A stretch of DNA of 64,000 nt from Chloroflexota bacterium (lineage in GTDB: Bacteria; Chloroflexota; Anaerolineae; UBA4142), in the NCBI GenBank assembly GCA_023380675.1, contig JAMCRS010000438.1, positions 58,832 through 122,831 on the forward strand, in the 5' to 3' direction. Under the pieces are notes generated by a model, which saw nothing but the letters and a program-made list of their open reading frames with translations, was not told the origin of the DNA and searched no databases. Of the stretch, positions 32,521 to 39,888 are shown one piece after another (position 1 is the stretch's first letter; the number at the start of each line of letters is the position of its first letter). The position numbers and the translations under genes were made by a program.

Positions 32521-32579
32521 TCTATTGACGCCACGCTCGGCGCGGTGAACAATGGGAGATATCACGGTCAAGGTGTACT

Positions 32580-32771
32580 ATGTCTGCTGTTGTCCACCGC
32601 TATCGCGTCGTGTTTGAGAGAGAGAAGAATGGCTGGTACTCTGTCCATTGCCCTACGCTCAAGGGAGTGCATTCGCAGGGCGCCACTTACGAACAAGCGC
32701 TGGCCAACATCCGCGAGGCGATCGAAGGTTGGCTGGAGGTCGCGCGAGTACGGCGATCCAATTCCGGATAA
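32580..32771 (+). CDS. HicB-like protein, orphan antitoxin fold
   Basis: 63 residues. YRVVFEREKNGWYSVHCPTL followed by KGVHSQGATYEQALANIREA and IEGWLEVAR is the HicB/UPF0150 ribonuclease-H-like half. There is no C-terminal DNA-binding domain and no HicA (a 60-residue dsRBD-like toxin with a catalytic His) on either side. AAGGTG precedes the ATG and a terminator follows, so it is a single-gene unit. It may be a solitary HicB of unknown use or half of a decayed toxin-antitoxin pair. Confidence 0.8.
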   Translation: MSAVVHRYRVVFEREKNGWYSVHCPTLKGVHSQGATYEQALANIREAIEGWLEVARVRRSNSG

Positions 32772-32810
32772 GCAAATCTGAGATTCACCAGTCTCGGCGA
32801 TGAGATAACA

Positions 32811-32850
32811 AGGAGGGTGCAGACTGCAGGGTCTGCGCCCTCCTTTCTTC
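32811..32850 (+). terminator. Terminator after hicB-like gene
   Basis: AGGAGGGTGCAGAC (32811-32824) and GTCTGCGCCCTCCT (32831-32844) pair with one G-U, loop of 6, followed by TTCTTCC. Confidence 0.75.
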
Positions 32851-32879
32851 CTTCACAACCATGCTGATCATTCGCCGCA

Positions 32880-33188
32880 TCACCCAGGGCGCTTGCGGGC
32901 AAATGTTTCCGCTAGCGCGTAAGTTCCACTTCCACGCAGACGCCTCCGTCGCTCGAACTCTAGGATGCGTGCATGGTAGGCCTCCCAGTCTCCAGCGTGC
33001 TACTCCTGAGCCCACTCACTCTGATCGGGCTTGATCCGCCTCGCGAACGCATAGAGGTCCAGGTAGGCACGCCATTTCTTTTCCGGATCTATCTCATTAC
33101 GTGCGAGCACTTGGCTCGCAAGCACGTCCTCATTCCATTTTCTATACTGTGCGGTGGCCTCGCACCACGTCTCTTTGTTCAGGGTCAT
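32880..33188 (-). pseudogene. Small unknown gene interrupted by an amber codon
   Basis: From the ATG at 33186-33188 the frame gives 62 residues (MTLNKETWCEATAQYRKWNE ... DQSEWAQE), then a TAG at 33000-33002, then in the same frame 39 more residues (HAGDWEAYHARILEFERRRR ... ETFARKRPG) to a TGA at 32880-32882. The part after the TAG keeps the same charged, helical and aromatic composition, so it looks like one about 102-codon protein with a nonsense mutation. Family unknown; the Trp/Glu/Arg-rich helices are soluble. If the stop is genuine, the 62-residue form may still be made. Confidence 0.5.
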
Positions 33189-33274
33189 GGAACATCCTCG
33201 CCGCGTACGCTCGTCTCTTCCGATTCGATAATAACGCCATCCGAGCCCGCGTCAACGAGCTCTCCAACCTCCCG

Positions 33275-34456
33275 CTACTGGCAGCTCTGGCTCATCAGCG
33301 GCACCGTATCCGTGCCCGCGGGCACCTCCTTGATTTGGCCCGCCGTGATGCTCAGCGGGTGGAAGGGCGGGGTCCCCTGAATCGCGGGCTGTGCCAAGTG
33401 CAGCGTGTAACAGCCCACGAACGTTTGCGTGGTCCCACCGGTCGTTTGGGCAGTCAACGTGACCGGCACCTTGTAATAGAGCTGCCCTGCGCCCGCATTG
33501 CTTTGCACTTGGCCTGTCGTCATCTGCACGGCCTTGGTCTCCGCATAGCCCTGCTGAAACTGATTGAACGCTCGGAGGCCTGGGGAACCCGCCTGCCAAT
33601 ACGAATACGCGCGCACATATTCCTTGCGGTTGATCGCGTTGTAGAACGACTCGAGCACTTCCACCGGGCCGCTGCGATTGTCCAGGTAGCGCGCGGGGCC
33701 GATGTCGCCGGGAGCGAACGGCTCGGACGTGGTCGCGGGCGAAGTCTGGCGAATGCCCGGTCCGGTGCAGGCGCTTTTGAGGAGGTCCGTCGTATTCGCG
33801 TCATTCGCGACCTGCTTGGCTTGCGCCGATTGGATACCCATGGGTTGAAACGGCGGGACCGCTTGGAAACTCGGCTCCCCAAGATGAAGTGTGTAGCAGC
33901 CGACAAACGTCTGCGTCACACCTCCCGTCGTCTTGGCAATCAACACGACCGGGACCGTCCAATAGAGCTGCCCCGCGCCAATGTCTGCGCCGACAGTTCC
34001 AATCGTGAGTTGGACCGTCTCCGTATCGGCATACCCCTTTCTGAAACTGCTGAACGATCCCAGTCGCGCGGCGGCCGCCGGTTCCCAATAGGAATAGGCG
34101 CGCAGGTATTCCTTGCGATCCAGTGCGTTTACAAATGATGTAACCAGCGCCTGGGCCGTGCTGCGATCGTCGGTATAGCCAGAAATCCCTCCTATAGGCA
34201 CTCCCGGCGCCGTCGGCGCCGCAATCGCCGGCACAGTGACCGCCGGGGTTGGAGGGCCCGATGTGGCGCTCGGGGATTGGCTCGGCAAAGGCGTAACCGT
34301 CACGCTTGCCGTTGGGCTGATTAGCGGGGTTGGACTGCCCCTGAGCAGACGGCCCACGATGGGAAGGTTTGTGGGTATACTGCCGCACGCACTCAAGACG
34401 ATGGCCGGGAGGACCGAACCCGCCGTGATGCAGATGAATAACCTCTTGCTCAGCAT
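33275..34456 (-). CDS. Lipoprotein with two tandem NTF2-like repeats
   Basis: 393 residues from the ATG at 34454-34456 (AGGAGA upstream). Lipobox PAIVLSAC, then a Pro/Thr/Ser/Ala linker (about 25-90). Two copies of about 120 residues follow: VTSFVNALDRKEYLRAYSYW with QTFVGCYTLHLGEP, and ESFYNAINRKEYVRAYSYWQ with QTFVGCYTLHLAQP. The A-I/L-x-R-K-E-Y-x-R-A-Y-S-Y-W helix and following strands look like an NTF2-like fold used for ligand binding or protein contacts. Each copy keeps a Cys in GCYTLHL and another downstream (SACTG, SQSCQ), possibly disulfides. No catalytic motif. Confidence 0.75.
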   Translation of the reverse strand: MLSKRLFICITAGSVLPAIVLSACGSIPTNLPIVGRLLRGSPTPLISPTASVTVTPLPSQSPSATSGPPTPAVTVPAIAAPTAPGVPIGGISGYTDDRSTAQALVTSFVNALDRKEYLRAYSYWEPAAAARLGSFSSFRKGYADTETVQLTIGTVGADIGAGQLYWTVPVVLIAKTTGGVTQTFVGCYTLHLGEPSFQAVPPFQPMGIQSAQAKQVANDANTTDLLKSACTGPGIRQTSPATTSEPFAPGDIGPARYLDNRSGPVEVLESFYNAINRKEYVRAYSYWQAGSPGLRAFNQFQQGYAETKAVQMTTGQVQSNAGAGQLYYKVPVTLTAQTTGGTTQTFVGCYTLHLAQPAIQGTPPFHPLSITAGQIKEVPAGTDTVPLMSQSCQ

Positions 34457-34644
34457 GGCCTCTTCTCCTTCGCACCAGTGTTTCGACGACAATAATAGGA
34501 CGCAAAATTCCTACGTCAAGTTCCGACGCGTCTGTCGCAGGGCTGCTGCAAACTCACGGGCCATGTGTCACTGCGATCGTAGCGCAGCAGTCTCCACGAC
34601 GGCGGGTGAGATTGCGCCCGCTGGCGATTTCTCGACACCCGGGA

Positions 34645-34650
34645 TATAAT
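34645..34650 (+). promoter_or_regulatory. Probable -10 element for methyltransferase gene
   Basis: A perfect TATAAT lies 59 bases before the methyltransferase ATG; the expected start is near 34657. The -35 region is poor, so the promoter may need an activator. Confidence 0.4.
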
Positions 34651-34708
34651 CTCGGCGTCGAAGCAAGAAATTACGCCGCCGCCATCGAGAGCGCACGAGG
34701 AGAAAGCG

Positions 34709-35479
34709 ATGCAAGAAATTATAGCGCCGCCCGGCTTTGATTGGCAGACGTGGGTCGACCGATGGGACCGGATGCAGGAACGCTACCTCGTCGACCGCGG
34801 CGAGCGGTTCGCCGTCATGATACGAATGATTCGCGCTACCCAGCCCGCCGTCACGCGTGTGCTCGACCTCGGCGCTGGGCCGGGCAGCCTAACCGTTCAG
34901 CTGCTCGAAGCATTTCCGCAAGCCGAGATCACTGCCATTGATTTCGATCCGACGATGCTCCTCCTCGCGCGGCAGCGCCTGTCGCCCTATGGCGCGCGAG
35001 CCAGGTTGCTCTCCGCGAATTTGCGCCAACCCGCGTGGCCGGAGGCGGTGCCGGTGCCTTGCGATGCGGTGGTTTCCGCCACCGCGCTGCACTGGCTCTC
35101 GCCGGAGGAGCTGACGATTCTGTATCAGCAGGTTGCGCGTGTTCTGCGGCCCGGCGGTATCTTTATGAATGCCGATCACGTCGGCAGCGAATACGCGCCC
35201 CTCCAAAAAGCCTGGGAAGGGCATCGCGATCAGGTGCTTGCACAGCAAGCGAGTACTATGGAGGATTGGCACAGTTACTGGCAAGCCTATGGTCGCGCGC
35301 TCGGCATGAAGGTGGATCCAGTCCACCGACAGATTTCGGGCGGCGAGCACAAAGGGGTGGAACAGGGCTTGCCTCTCCCCTGGCATTTCCATATGCTCAA
35401 GGAGAGCGGGTTTCGCTTCGTAGACTGCTTCTGGCGCAGCGATGGCGACGCGGTGTATGGAGGCATTTTGAAAGGATAA
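34709..35479 (+). CDS. Class I SAM-dependent methyltransferase
   Basis: 256 residues. Motif I VTRVLDLGAGPGSLTVQLLE binds S-adenosylmethionine, motif II EITAIDFDPTMLLLARQRL carries the acidic ribose-binding residue, and ATALHWLSPEELTILYQQVA followed by RVLRPGGIFMNAD covers the later motifs. The fold is that of small-molecule methyltransferases (UbiE/trans-aconitate type). Substrate unknown. AGGAGAAAGCG precedes the ATG. It has no evident operon partner. Confidence 0.88.
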   Translation: MQEIIAPPGFDWQTWVDRWDRMQERYLVDRGERFAVMIRMIRATQPAVTRVLDLGAGPGSLTVQLLEAFPQAEITAIDFDPTMLLLARQRLSPYGARARLLSANLRQPAWPEAVPVPCDAVVSATALHWLSPEELTILYQQVARVLRPGGIFMNADHVGSEYAPLQKAWEGHRDQVLAQQASTMEDWHSYWQAYGRALGMKVDPVHRQISGGEHKGVEQGLPLPWHFHMLKESGFRFVDCFWRSDGDAVYGGILKG

Positions 35480-35552
35480 AGCAGAAGGTCGCTAGACTTT
35501 TGGACCCTGGCGGGGCCTCTGCGAGGATGAAGAGGGCAGTTCGCACATCGCT

Positions 35553-35590
35553 GGAAAGAAACAGGTTGAAGAGCCTTGCTCCTCAACCTG
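35553..35590 (-). terminator. Terminator between methyltransferase and flp genes
   Basis: CAGGTTGAAGAGC (35562-35574) pairs with GCTCCTCAACCTG (35578-35590), one mismatch. On the minus strand it is followed by TTTCTTTCC, so it most likely ends the flp transcript about 110 bases past its stop. Confidence 0.6.
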
Positions 35591-35699
35591 GGATAATAAG
35601 AAAAAACCGAAAAATGATGGAAAAAGCTGTGGTACGATGTCTGCGTGGACCCTATCTGGGATAGGGCCCGTTCCGGTCAAGGCTGGCGGAGTTGATAAA

Positions 35700-35852
35700 T
35701 TAACCGCCTGGGATAACGTTCGTCACCCGGCTGTAGGCGTTCCCAAGTACCGGACCGAGGACTGCCAGGATGGCGAGAACAACCATCGCGATAAAAACAA
35801 GGAGCAATGCATACTCTACCAAGCCTTGACCTTCTTCGTGCGGCAGATACAT
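35700..35852 (-). CDS. Flp/Fap-type pilin, 50 residues
   Basis: The ATG at 35850-35852 has a full AGGAGGT site 6 bases upstream. The protein reads MYLPHEEGQGLVEYALLLVF and continues IAMVVLAILAVLGPVLGNAY, ending VIPGG. The EEGQGLVEYALLL stretch is the prepilin cleavage and assembly site of Flp pilins (cleavage after Gly, Glu at mature position 5). It should be the subunit of a tight-adherence (Tad) pilus. No tad secretion genes lie in the window. Its own promoter and terminator make it a single-gene unit. Confidence 0.85.
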   Translation of the reverse strand: MYLPHEEGQGLVEYALLLVFIAMVVLAILAVLGPVLGNAYSRVTNVIPGG

Positions 35853-35924
35853 GGTCCACCTCCTTTCCTATACGGTCATTTCACCGTATCTGCCCACACA
35901 TGATGCGCTCCTTACGGTCACTTT

Positions 35925-35953
35925 AGCCTATCATGAAGCGCCCATAAAGTCAA
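35925..35953 (-). promoter_or_regulatory. Promoter of the flp pilin gene
   Basis: On the minus strand TTGACT (35948-35953), 17-base spacer, TAGGCT (35925-35930). The leader of about 65 bases contains two direct TACGGTCA copies (in plus orientation near 35873 and 35913) that may be a regulator site. Confidence 0.6.
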
Positions 35954-36000
35954 TAGGAACGTTGTCTTTCCTGGGGGGTTTGCAGAGTCGGCTGACAGCC

Positions 36001-36074
36001 CACCCCAACCCCCCCTCAGGGGAGAGGAGTACTGCCCCGTAATGCGAAAAACGGGCGGCTCGTCGGTCGCCCGT
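36001..36074 (-). terminator. Terminator of the MocA/XdhC unit, with C-rich repeat
   Basis: ACGGGCG (36051-36057) pairs with CGCCCGT (36068-36074). On the minus strand it is followed by TTTTTCGC, a good intrinsic terminator about 90 bases after the mocA-like stop. Next to it (36001-36027) is a degraded member of the CCCCTC/GGGGAG repeat family. Confidence 0.7.
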
Positions 36075-36160
36075 CTTTGCTTCTCGCTTCTACCGCCGAT
36101 TCTTGTCGCCGATTCCTATCGCCGATTCCAGCGAGCCCTCCTCCGCCTCCGCTATTCCTT

Positions 36161-36838
36161 CTATACGACACGGACAGCCTCTTTATGGCGCCGCCTCTGG
36201 TAGTCGATCAATTCGCGTTGATACTCGGCAGGAGTGTCCATGTCGCGCAAGATACCCGGGCTGTCGACCGGGACGTGATAGATCTCCGTCTCCACGGTCT
36301 GCACGAAATCACGCAGCGTCCGGCCTTCATCTAATTGCAGAATGGCGCTCCAGTGCCGTTTGTCAATCAAGAGGGGATGTCCGCGCCGCATCTGAAAACT
36401 TGGAACGACGAGACTGCCCCGTCCTGCACGATAAGCCGCGATCACAGCCCGCACTACCGGGCTTGCGAGCGCGGGTTGATCGCCCAGAACGACCAAAGCC
36501 GCACTGGAATTCGCCGAGATGGATCCAAGGCCCACCTGAATGGAGGAAAGCATTTCGCCTTGAGCGTAGCGAGGATTGAACGCAGTCCGAACCGGGCCTG
36601 CCGCTCGTGGTCGCAGGGCTTGCCACCCGGTCAAGCATGCCTCGACCTCTTGACTTTTATGCCCGGTGACCACGATCGTCTCCTGTACCGGGCAGCCGGC
36701 GAGCACACTTAGAATCTGCTCGACGACGGATCTGTCGCCGAGCGGCAAGAGGGGCTTGGGCTGTCCGCCCATCCGGGTCGATAGGCCTGCGGCGAGCACG
36801 ATGGCGGCCACGCCAGCCTCGGATCGTTTAGCGGGCAT
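36161..36838 (-). CDS. mocA: MocA-like molybdenum cofactor cytidylyltransferase
   Basis: 225 residues from the ATG at 36836-36838, which overlaps the xdhC-like gene by 11 bases. AAIVLAAGLSTRMGGQPKPL is the nucleotidyltransferase signature of the MobA/MocA family, followed by ETIVVTGHK, the metal-binding AALVVLGDQPALASP and GHPLLIDKRHW. MocA attaches CMP to molybdopterin to make the dinucleotide cofactor used by PaoABC-type and xanthine-dehydrogenase-family enzymes, as encoded at 42922-47185. A role in another nucleotide transfer is possible but the neighbours favour MocA. Confidence 0.88.
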   Translation of the reverse strand: MPAKRSEAGVAAIVLAAGLSTRMGGQPKPLLPLGDRSVVEQILSVLAGCPVQETIVVTGHKSQEVEACLTGWQALRPRAAGPVRTAFNPRYAQGEMLSSIQVGLGSISANSSAALVVLGDQPALASPVVRAVIAAYRAGRGSLVVPSFQMRRGHPLLIDKRHWSAILQLDEGRTLRDFVQTVETEIYHVPVDSPGILRDMDTPAEYQRELIDYQRRRHKEAVRVV

Positions 36839-38018
36839 GGGCCTCTCCGTAGACGGCCGCAGGCGCTGCGACGGACAAGGGCGCGCCCCGCGCGCCCCGC
36901 ACCTCACACAGGGGGCGCCCGCTCTTGCCGCGCGCCGTCGTCAATATCTCTGCCATGATCGCGAGCGCGATTTCCTCGGGGCCTTCCGCCCCGACGTCCA
37001 AACCGATAGGAACGCGGACGAGATCTAACCAGGCGGGATCGATGCCTTCCTTGCGCAATTCGTCAAAGAGGACGGTTGCTTTGCGCATGCTCGCAACCAA
37101 TCCCACGTAGAAAGCGGGGGTTCCCGCGAGTTGGCTCAGTGCCGGTTGGTCCCAACCCCAGGTGGCGACGACCACGGCCATGGCCGGAGTGATCCGGAGA
37201 CCCAACGGGCCCAGGCTCTCGCTCTCACGATCGTAGGCAACGCAGTGAGTCACATCCGCATCCGGCAGGTGTTGAGGCGTGAGAAAATCCGAGCGGTCGT
37301 CCACGACGTGTATACGCCAGTTTAAGAACTTGCCCTGCCGGGCGAGCGCTGCCCCGATGTGCCCGGCGCCGATAATAACCAATTGCCGAGGTGGTTCGTA
37401 CAAGTCCATAAAGATCTCGACGTCCGAGCGTCGCGTCGACATCAGCCGCTTGACGGCTCCTGTCGTCGGGTCAAAGCCGAGCCGTTGCGGATAATGCTCC
37501 GCCATCGCCCGCCGCGCCTCTTGAACCACAGTCTGGTCCAGCCGCGCATCTCCGAGAAACCCCACGGCATCCTCTGTGCGGTGAATGACCCGGCGAGCGC
37601 CCATCGCCAGGCGCTTGTCGACGGCTCGCATTACCGTCGCGCACACGGCCGGTTCCCCCTCCGCCAGCGCGGCGCGAACGGCACGCAGCTGCTGGGCTGC
37701 TAGGCTCGCCGGCTCCAGGATGTCGATCAAGACCTCCTGCGTTCCGCCGCACAATCCCAAGCTGCCGTCTCCGCGCCCGTTCAAGTTGTACTCGACCAGG
37801 CGCGGCCTGTTTTCGGCTAATGCCGCGTGCGCGTCCGCCACGGCCTGATGCTCCATGGCCCCGCCGCCGACCGAGCCCACCGTTTCGCCGTTCGCCAAGA
37901 CGGCGAGACGCGCAGCGCAGTGCCGTGGCGTCGACCCTACACTGCGCACGAGAGTGAGTAACGCGATCCGCTCGCCTCGTTCGAGCGCATCAATCGCCGC
38001 ATCCAGAACGTCTGGCAT
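36828..38018 (-). CDS. XdhC/CoxI family Mo-cofactor insertion protein
   Basis: 396 residues. The N-terminal XdhC_CoxI domain has LLTLVRSVGSTPRHCAARLA and VGSVGGGAMEHQAV; the C-terminal Rossmann-like domain has LVIIGAGHIGAALARQGKF and ends VRVPIGLDVGAEGPEEIALA. XdhC-type chaperones bind the molybdenum cofactor and deliver its sulphurated form to molybdenum hydroxylases. It lies 9 bases after the cytochrome b gene and overlaps mocA, which makes a maturation role for the hydroxylase encoded nearby very likely. Confidence 0.92.
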   Translation of the reverse strand: MPDVLDAAIDALERGERIALLTLVRSVGSTPRHCAARLAVLANGETVGSVGGGAMEHQAVADAHAALAENRPRLVEYNLNGRGDGSLGLCGGTQEVLIDILEPASLAAQQLRAVRAALAEGEPAVCATVMRAVDKRLAMGARRVIHRTEDAVGFLGDARLDQTVVQEARRAMAEHYPQRLGFDPTTGAVKRLMSTRRSDVEIFMDLYEPPRQLVIIGAGHIGAALARQGKFLNWRIHVVDDRSDFLTPQHLPDADVTHCVAYDRESESLGPLGLRITPAMAVVVATWGWDQPALSQLAGTPAFYVGLVASMRKATVLFDELRKEGIDPAWLDLVRVPIGLDVGAEGPEEIALAIMAEILTTARGKSGRPLCEVRGARGAPLSVAAPAAVYGEAHAR

Positions 38019-38027
38019 TGGCTGTCC

Positions 38028-39044
38028 TCATTCCGCAGGGGTGGATACTCGGGCTTGGTCCGCGGCAACGGGTAGGTTGGTCGTTCCAACCTGCTCGCGC
38101 GAGACCAGCTCTCTGAACCAAAGCGGATGCCACTGCTGCACATACTTGCGATTGACCCGCTCGGTAAACATCGAAACCAGCAGAGGCCAGTTGCGGGGCG
38201 CCACAGAAACCGCCAGCAGGTGAATGACGAGCATCACGATCGAAATCGCCGCGAACAGGTCATGCAGGTAGGACACCTGCGCGATAAAGGTCGGGGGAAT
38301 GGGATAGAGATAACGGAAGGACTTGATCAACCCCGTGACCACCATGACGGCGACGATGATTGCCCAGGGGACGTAGGAAAAACTCTTTTCGGCGGGCAGG
38401 TACTTGCCCAGGCGCTTGGGCGGCGCCATCCCAAAAGCGAGAAACGTCTCTGAAAACGTCTCGCGGATGATCTTGGGCAGGCGGATGCGGAACGCCGCGC
38501 CGCTCGGCCCGAAAACGCCCGCGTACTCACCTAATTCCCCCAATCCTTCGCGCACATCTTTGAAAGAGCGCGGCAGCAGGCCCATGCCTCCCGTGACCGC
38601 GTTTTGGGCCAGATGACTCGCCACGCCAAAGACGATCAGGCTTGCACCAATATAGTGAATCGCAAAGATCGTGCGGATTTGTTCGGGGTGGTGCAGCCAG
38701 CGCAGGACGACCGCGCCGGTGGCGATGCCGGTGATAAACCCGATCGCGTTGACCCAGTGGGAAACGACCGTACCAAAATCATGGCGGATGACGAACGGCG
38801 AATTGGGCTCGGATTTCGGTTGGCGCAAGCTCACCCTGCCTTGCCAGACGCCGAAACCGATGCCCAGCGCGGCGACGAATGGCAACACCCGCGCGAGCAA
38901 GACCGCATCCTCGAACAATCCACTCTGGGGCGGCTGCCCCCCTCCGGTACCGCCTTGGGCGAAGGCCGTTCCCAGCGCCACGATGAGTGCGCCGAGCACA
39001 GCCGCGCCTGATGCGACAGATATACGCTTTATCGTAGGCTTCAC
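38028..39044 (-). CDS. Membrane cytochrome b, formate-dehydrogenase gamma-like
   Basis: 338 residues from a GTG at 39042-39044, chosen because AGGAGGA lies directly upstream. A signal-like segment (residues about 10-28) is followed by four or five membrane helices. Histidines in RHDFGTVVSHWVNAIGF, IHYIGASLIVFGVASHLA and YLHDLFAAISIVMLVIHLLA are placed as haem ligands in the FdnI/FdoI cytochrome b family. It should take electrons from the ferredoxin subunit encoded next upstream and reduce quinone. The C-terminal 40 residues are hydrophilic. Confidence 0.85.
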   Translation of the reverse strand: MKPTIKRISVASGAAVLGALIVALGTAFAQGGTGGGQPPQSGLFEDAVLLARVLPFVAALGIGFGVWQGRVSLRQPKSEPNSPFVIRHDFGTVVSHWVNAIGFITGIATGAVVLRWLHHPEQIRTIFAIHYIGASLIVFGVASHLAQNAVTGGMGLLPRSFKDVREGLGELGEYAGVFGPSGAAFRIRLPKIIRETFSETFLAFGMAPPKRLGKYLPAEKSFSYVPWAIIVAVMVVTGLIKSFRYLYPIPPTFIAQVSYLHDLFAAISIVMLVIHLLAVSVAPRNWPLLVSMFTERVNRKYVQQWHPLWFRELVSREQVGTTNLPVAADQARVSTPAE

Positions 39045-39113
39045 GATTCCTCCTGGTCCGCAGGCCATCTTTGTGTCTTGGTCCCTCCGCCCGCTCCCCT
39101 GCTTCCCAACTCA

Positions 39114-39863
39114 TTATCCATTTGTCACTGTTTGCTGTCCCTTCAATTGGAGAAAGTGGGCTGGATCCGATTTCGGGAGTTCGAGACACAGGTGGTCGCT
39201 CTTGACGATGCCCTGTCGAATACGAATGTTGACCGGGCATTTGTCCACGCAAGCCGGCCCCTCCGGACGAAAGTAGCAAAGGTCGCACTTGGCATAGACG
39301 TTCTTTTGCGCGTCGTACGTAATCCGTGTCTTTTGTCCGTACACCATTTCGTTCGTGGCCACCGCTTCCGAGCGCACCGGAAAAGCGCAGGCCTCGGCGC
39401 AGCGGCCGCACGCGATGCAGGCTTTTTCGTTAATTACGCGCGCGCCCGTCTTGGACTCGACATGCAGCGCGTTCACGGGGCAGACGGCCACACACGGCGC
39501 ATCCGGGCACTGGAGGCACGGCTGCTGGATAAACGAGCCCCGTCCCGGGTAATTCTTTAGGATCTCTGCGTTCACCTTCGTGGCCGGATCGTTAAAGATG
39601 CGAATGCGTGAGATGGCAGACATCCCCGCTTGACGGTGCACCTCCGTACACTGCACTTCACAGGTGAGACAACCAATGCACAAGGTCGGATCCGGAAAGA
39701 CGACTCCCGACGATTCACGATCTATCGGCGTGACCGGGACCTTGAGCCAACCGAACCCGCCCAGGCCGACCGCGCCGAGAGCAATCACTCCGCTCGCGGT
39801 GGTTGCCAGAAACTCTCGTCGGGTCATTTCCGGCTTGTTTCTATCGCCGTTGGGTCCCTGCAT
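39114..39863 (-). CDS. Tat-exported ferredoxin with four 4Fe-4S motifs (DmsB/FdhB-like)
   Basis: 249 residues from the ATG at 39861-39863 (GAGGAGGA upstream). A twin-arginine signal (TRREFLATTASGV, residues about 14-26) precedes a hydrophobic stretch. Four Cys clusters follow: CIGCLTCEVQC, CLQCPDAPCVAVCP, CIACGRCAEAC and CDLCYFRPEGPACVDKCP, the pattern of electron-transfer subunits of molybdoenzymes. It should pass electrons from a periplasmic enzyme to the cytochrome b encoded just downstream. Note that no matching DMSO-reductase-type catalytic subunit is here; the nearest molybdoenzyme is the xanthine-dehydrogenase-family one. Confidence 0.9.
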   Translation of the reverse strand: MQGPNGDRNKPEMTRREFLATTASGVIALGAVGLGGFGWLKVPVTPIDRESSGVVFPDPTLCIGCLTCEVQCTEVHRQAGMSAISRIRIFNDPATKVNAEILKNYPGRGSFIQQPCLQCPDAPCVAVCPVNALHVESKTGARVINEKACIACGRCAEACAFPVRSEAVATNEMVYGQKTRITYDAQKNVYAKCDLCYFRPEGPACVDKCPVNIRIRQGIVKSDHLCLELPKSDPAHFLQLKGQQTVTNG

Positions 39864-39888
39864 AGTCCTCCTCAAAGGATTTCAAATC

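Noticed and set aside
13973..33002. Reassignment of TAG as a sense codon, suggested by two in-frame TAGs
   Set aside because: Several intact genes here end with TAG (for example the glycosidase-like gene at 32429 and the membrane protein at 13640), so TAG works as a stop.
37855..38223. A plus-strand 122-codon frame across the XdhC/cytochrome b boundary
   Set aside because: Antisense to two conserved genes with a 9-base gap; a shadow.
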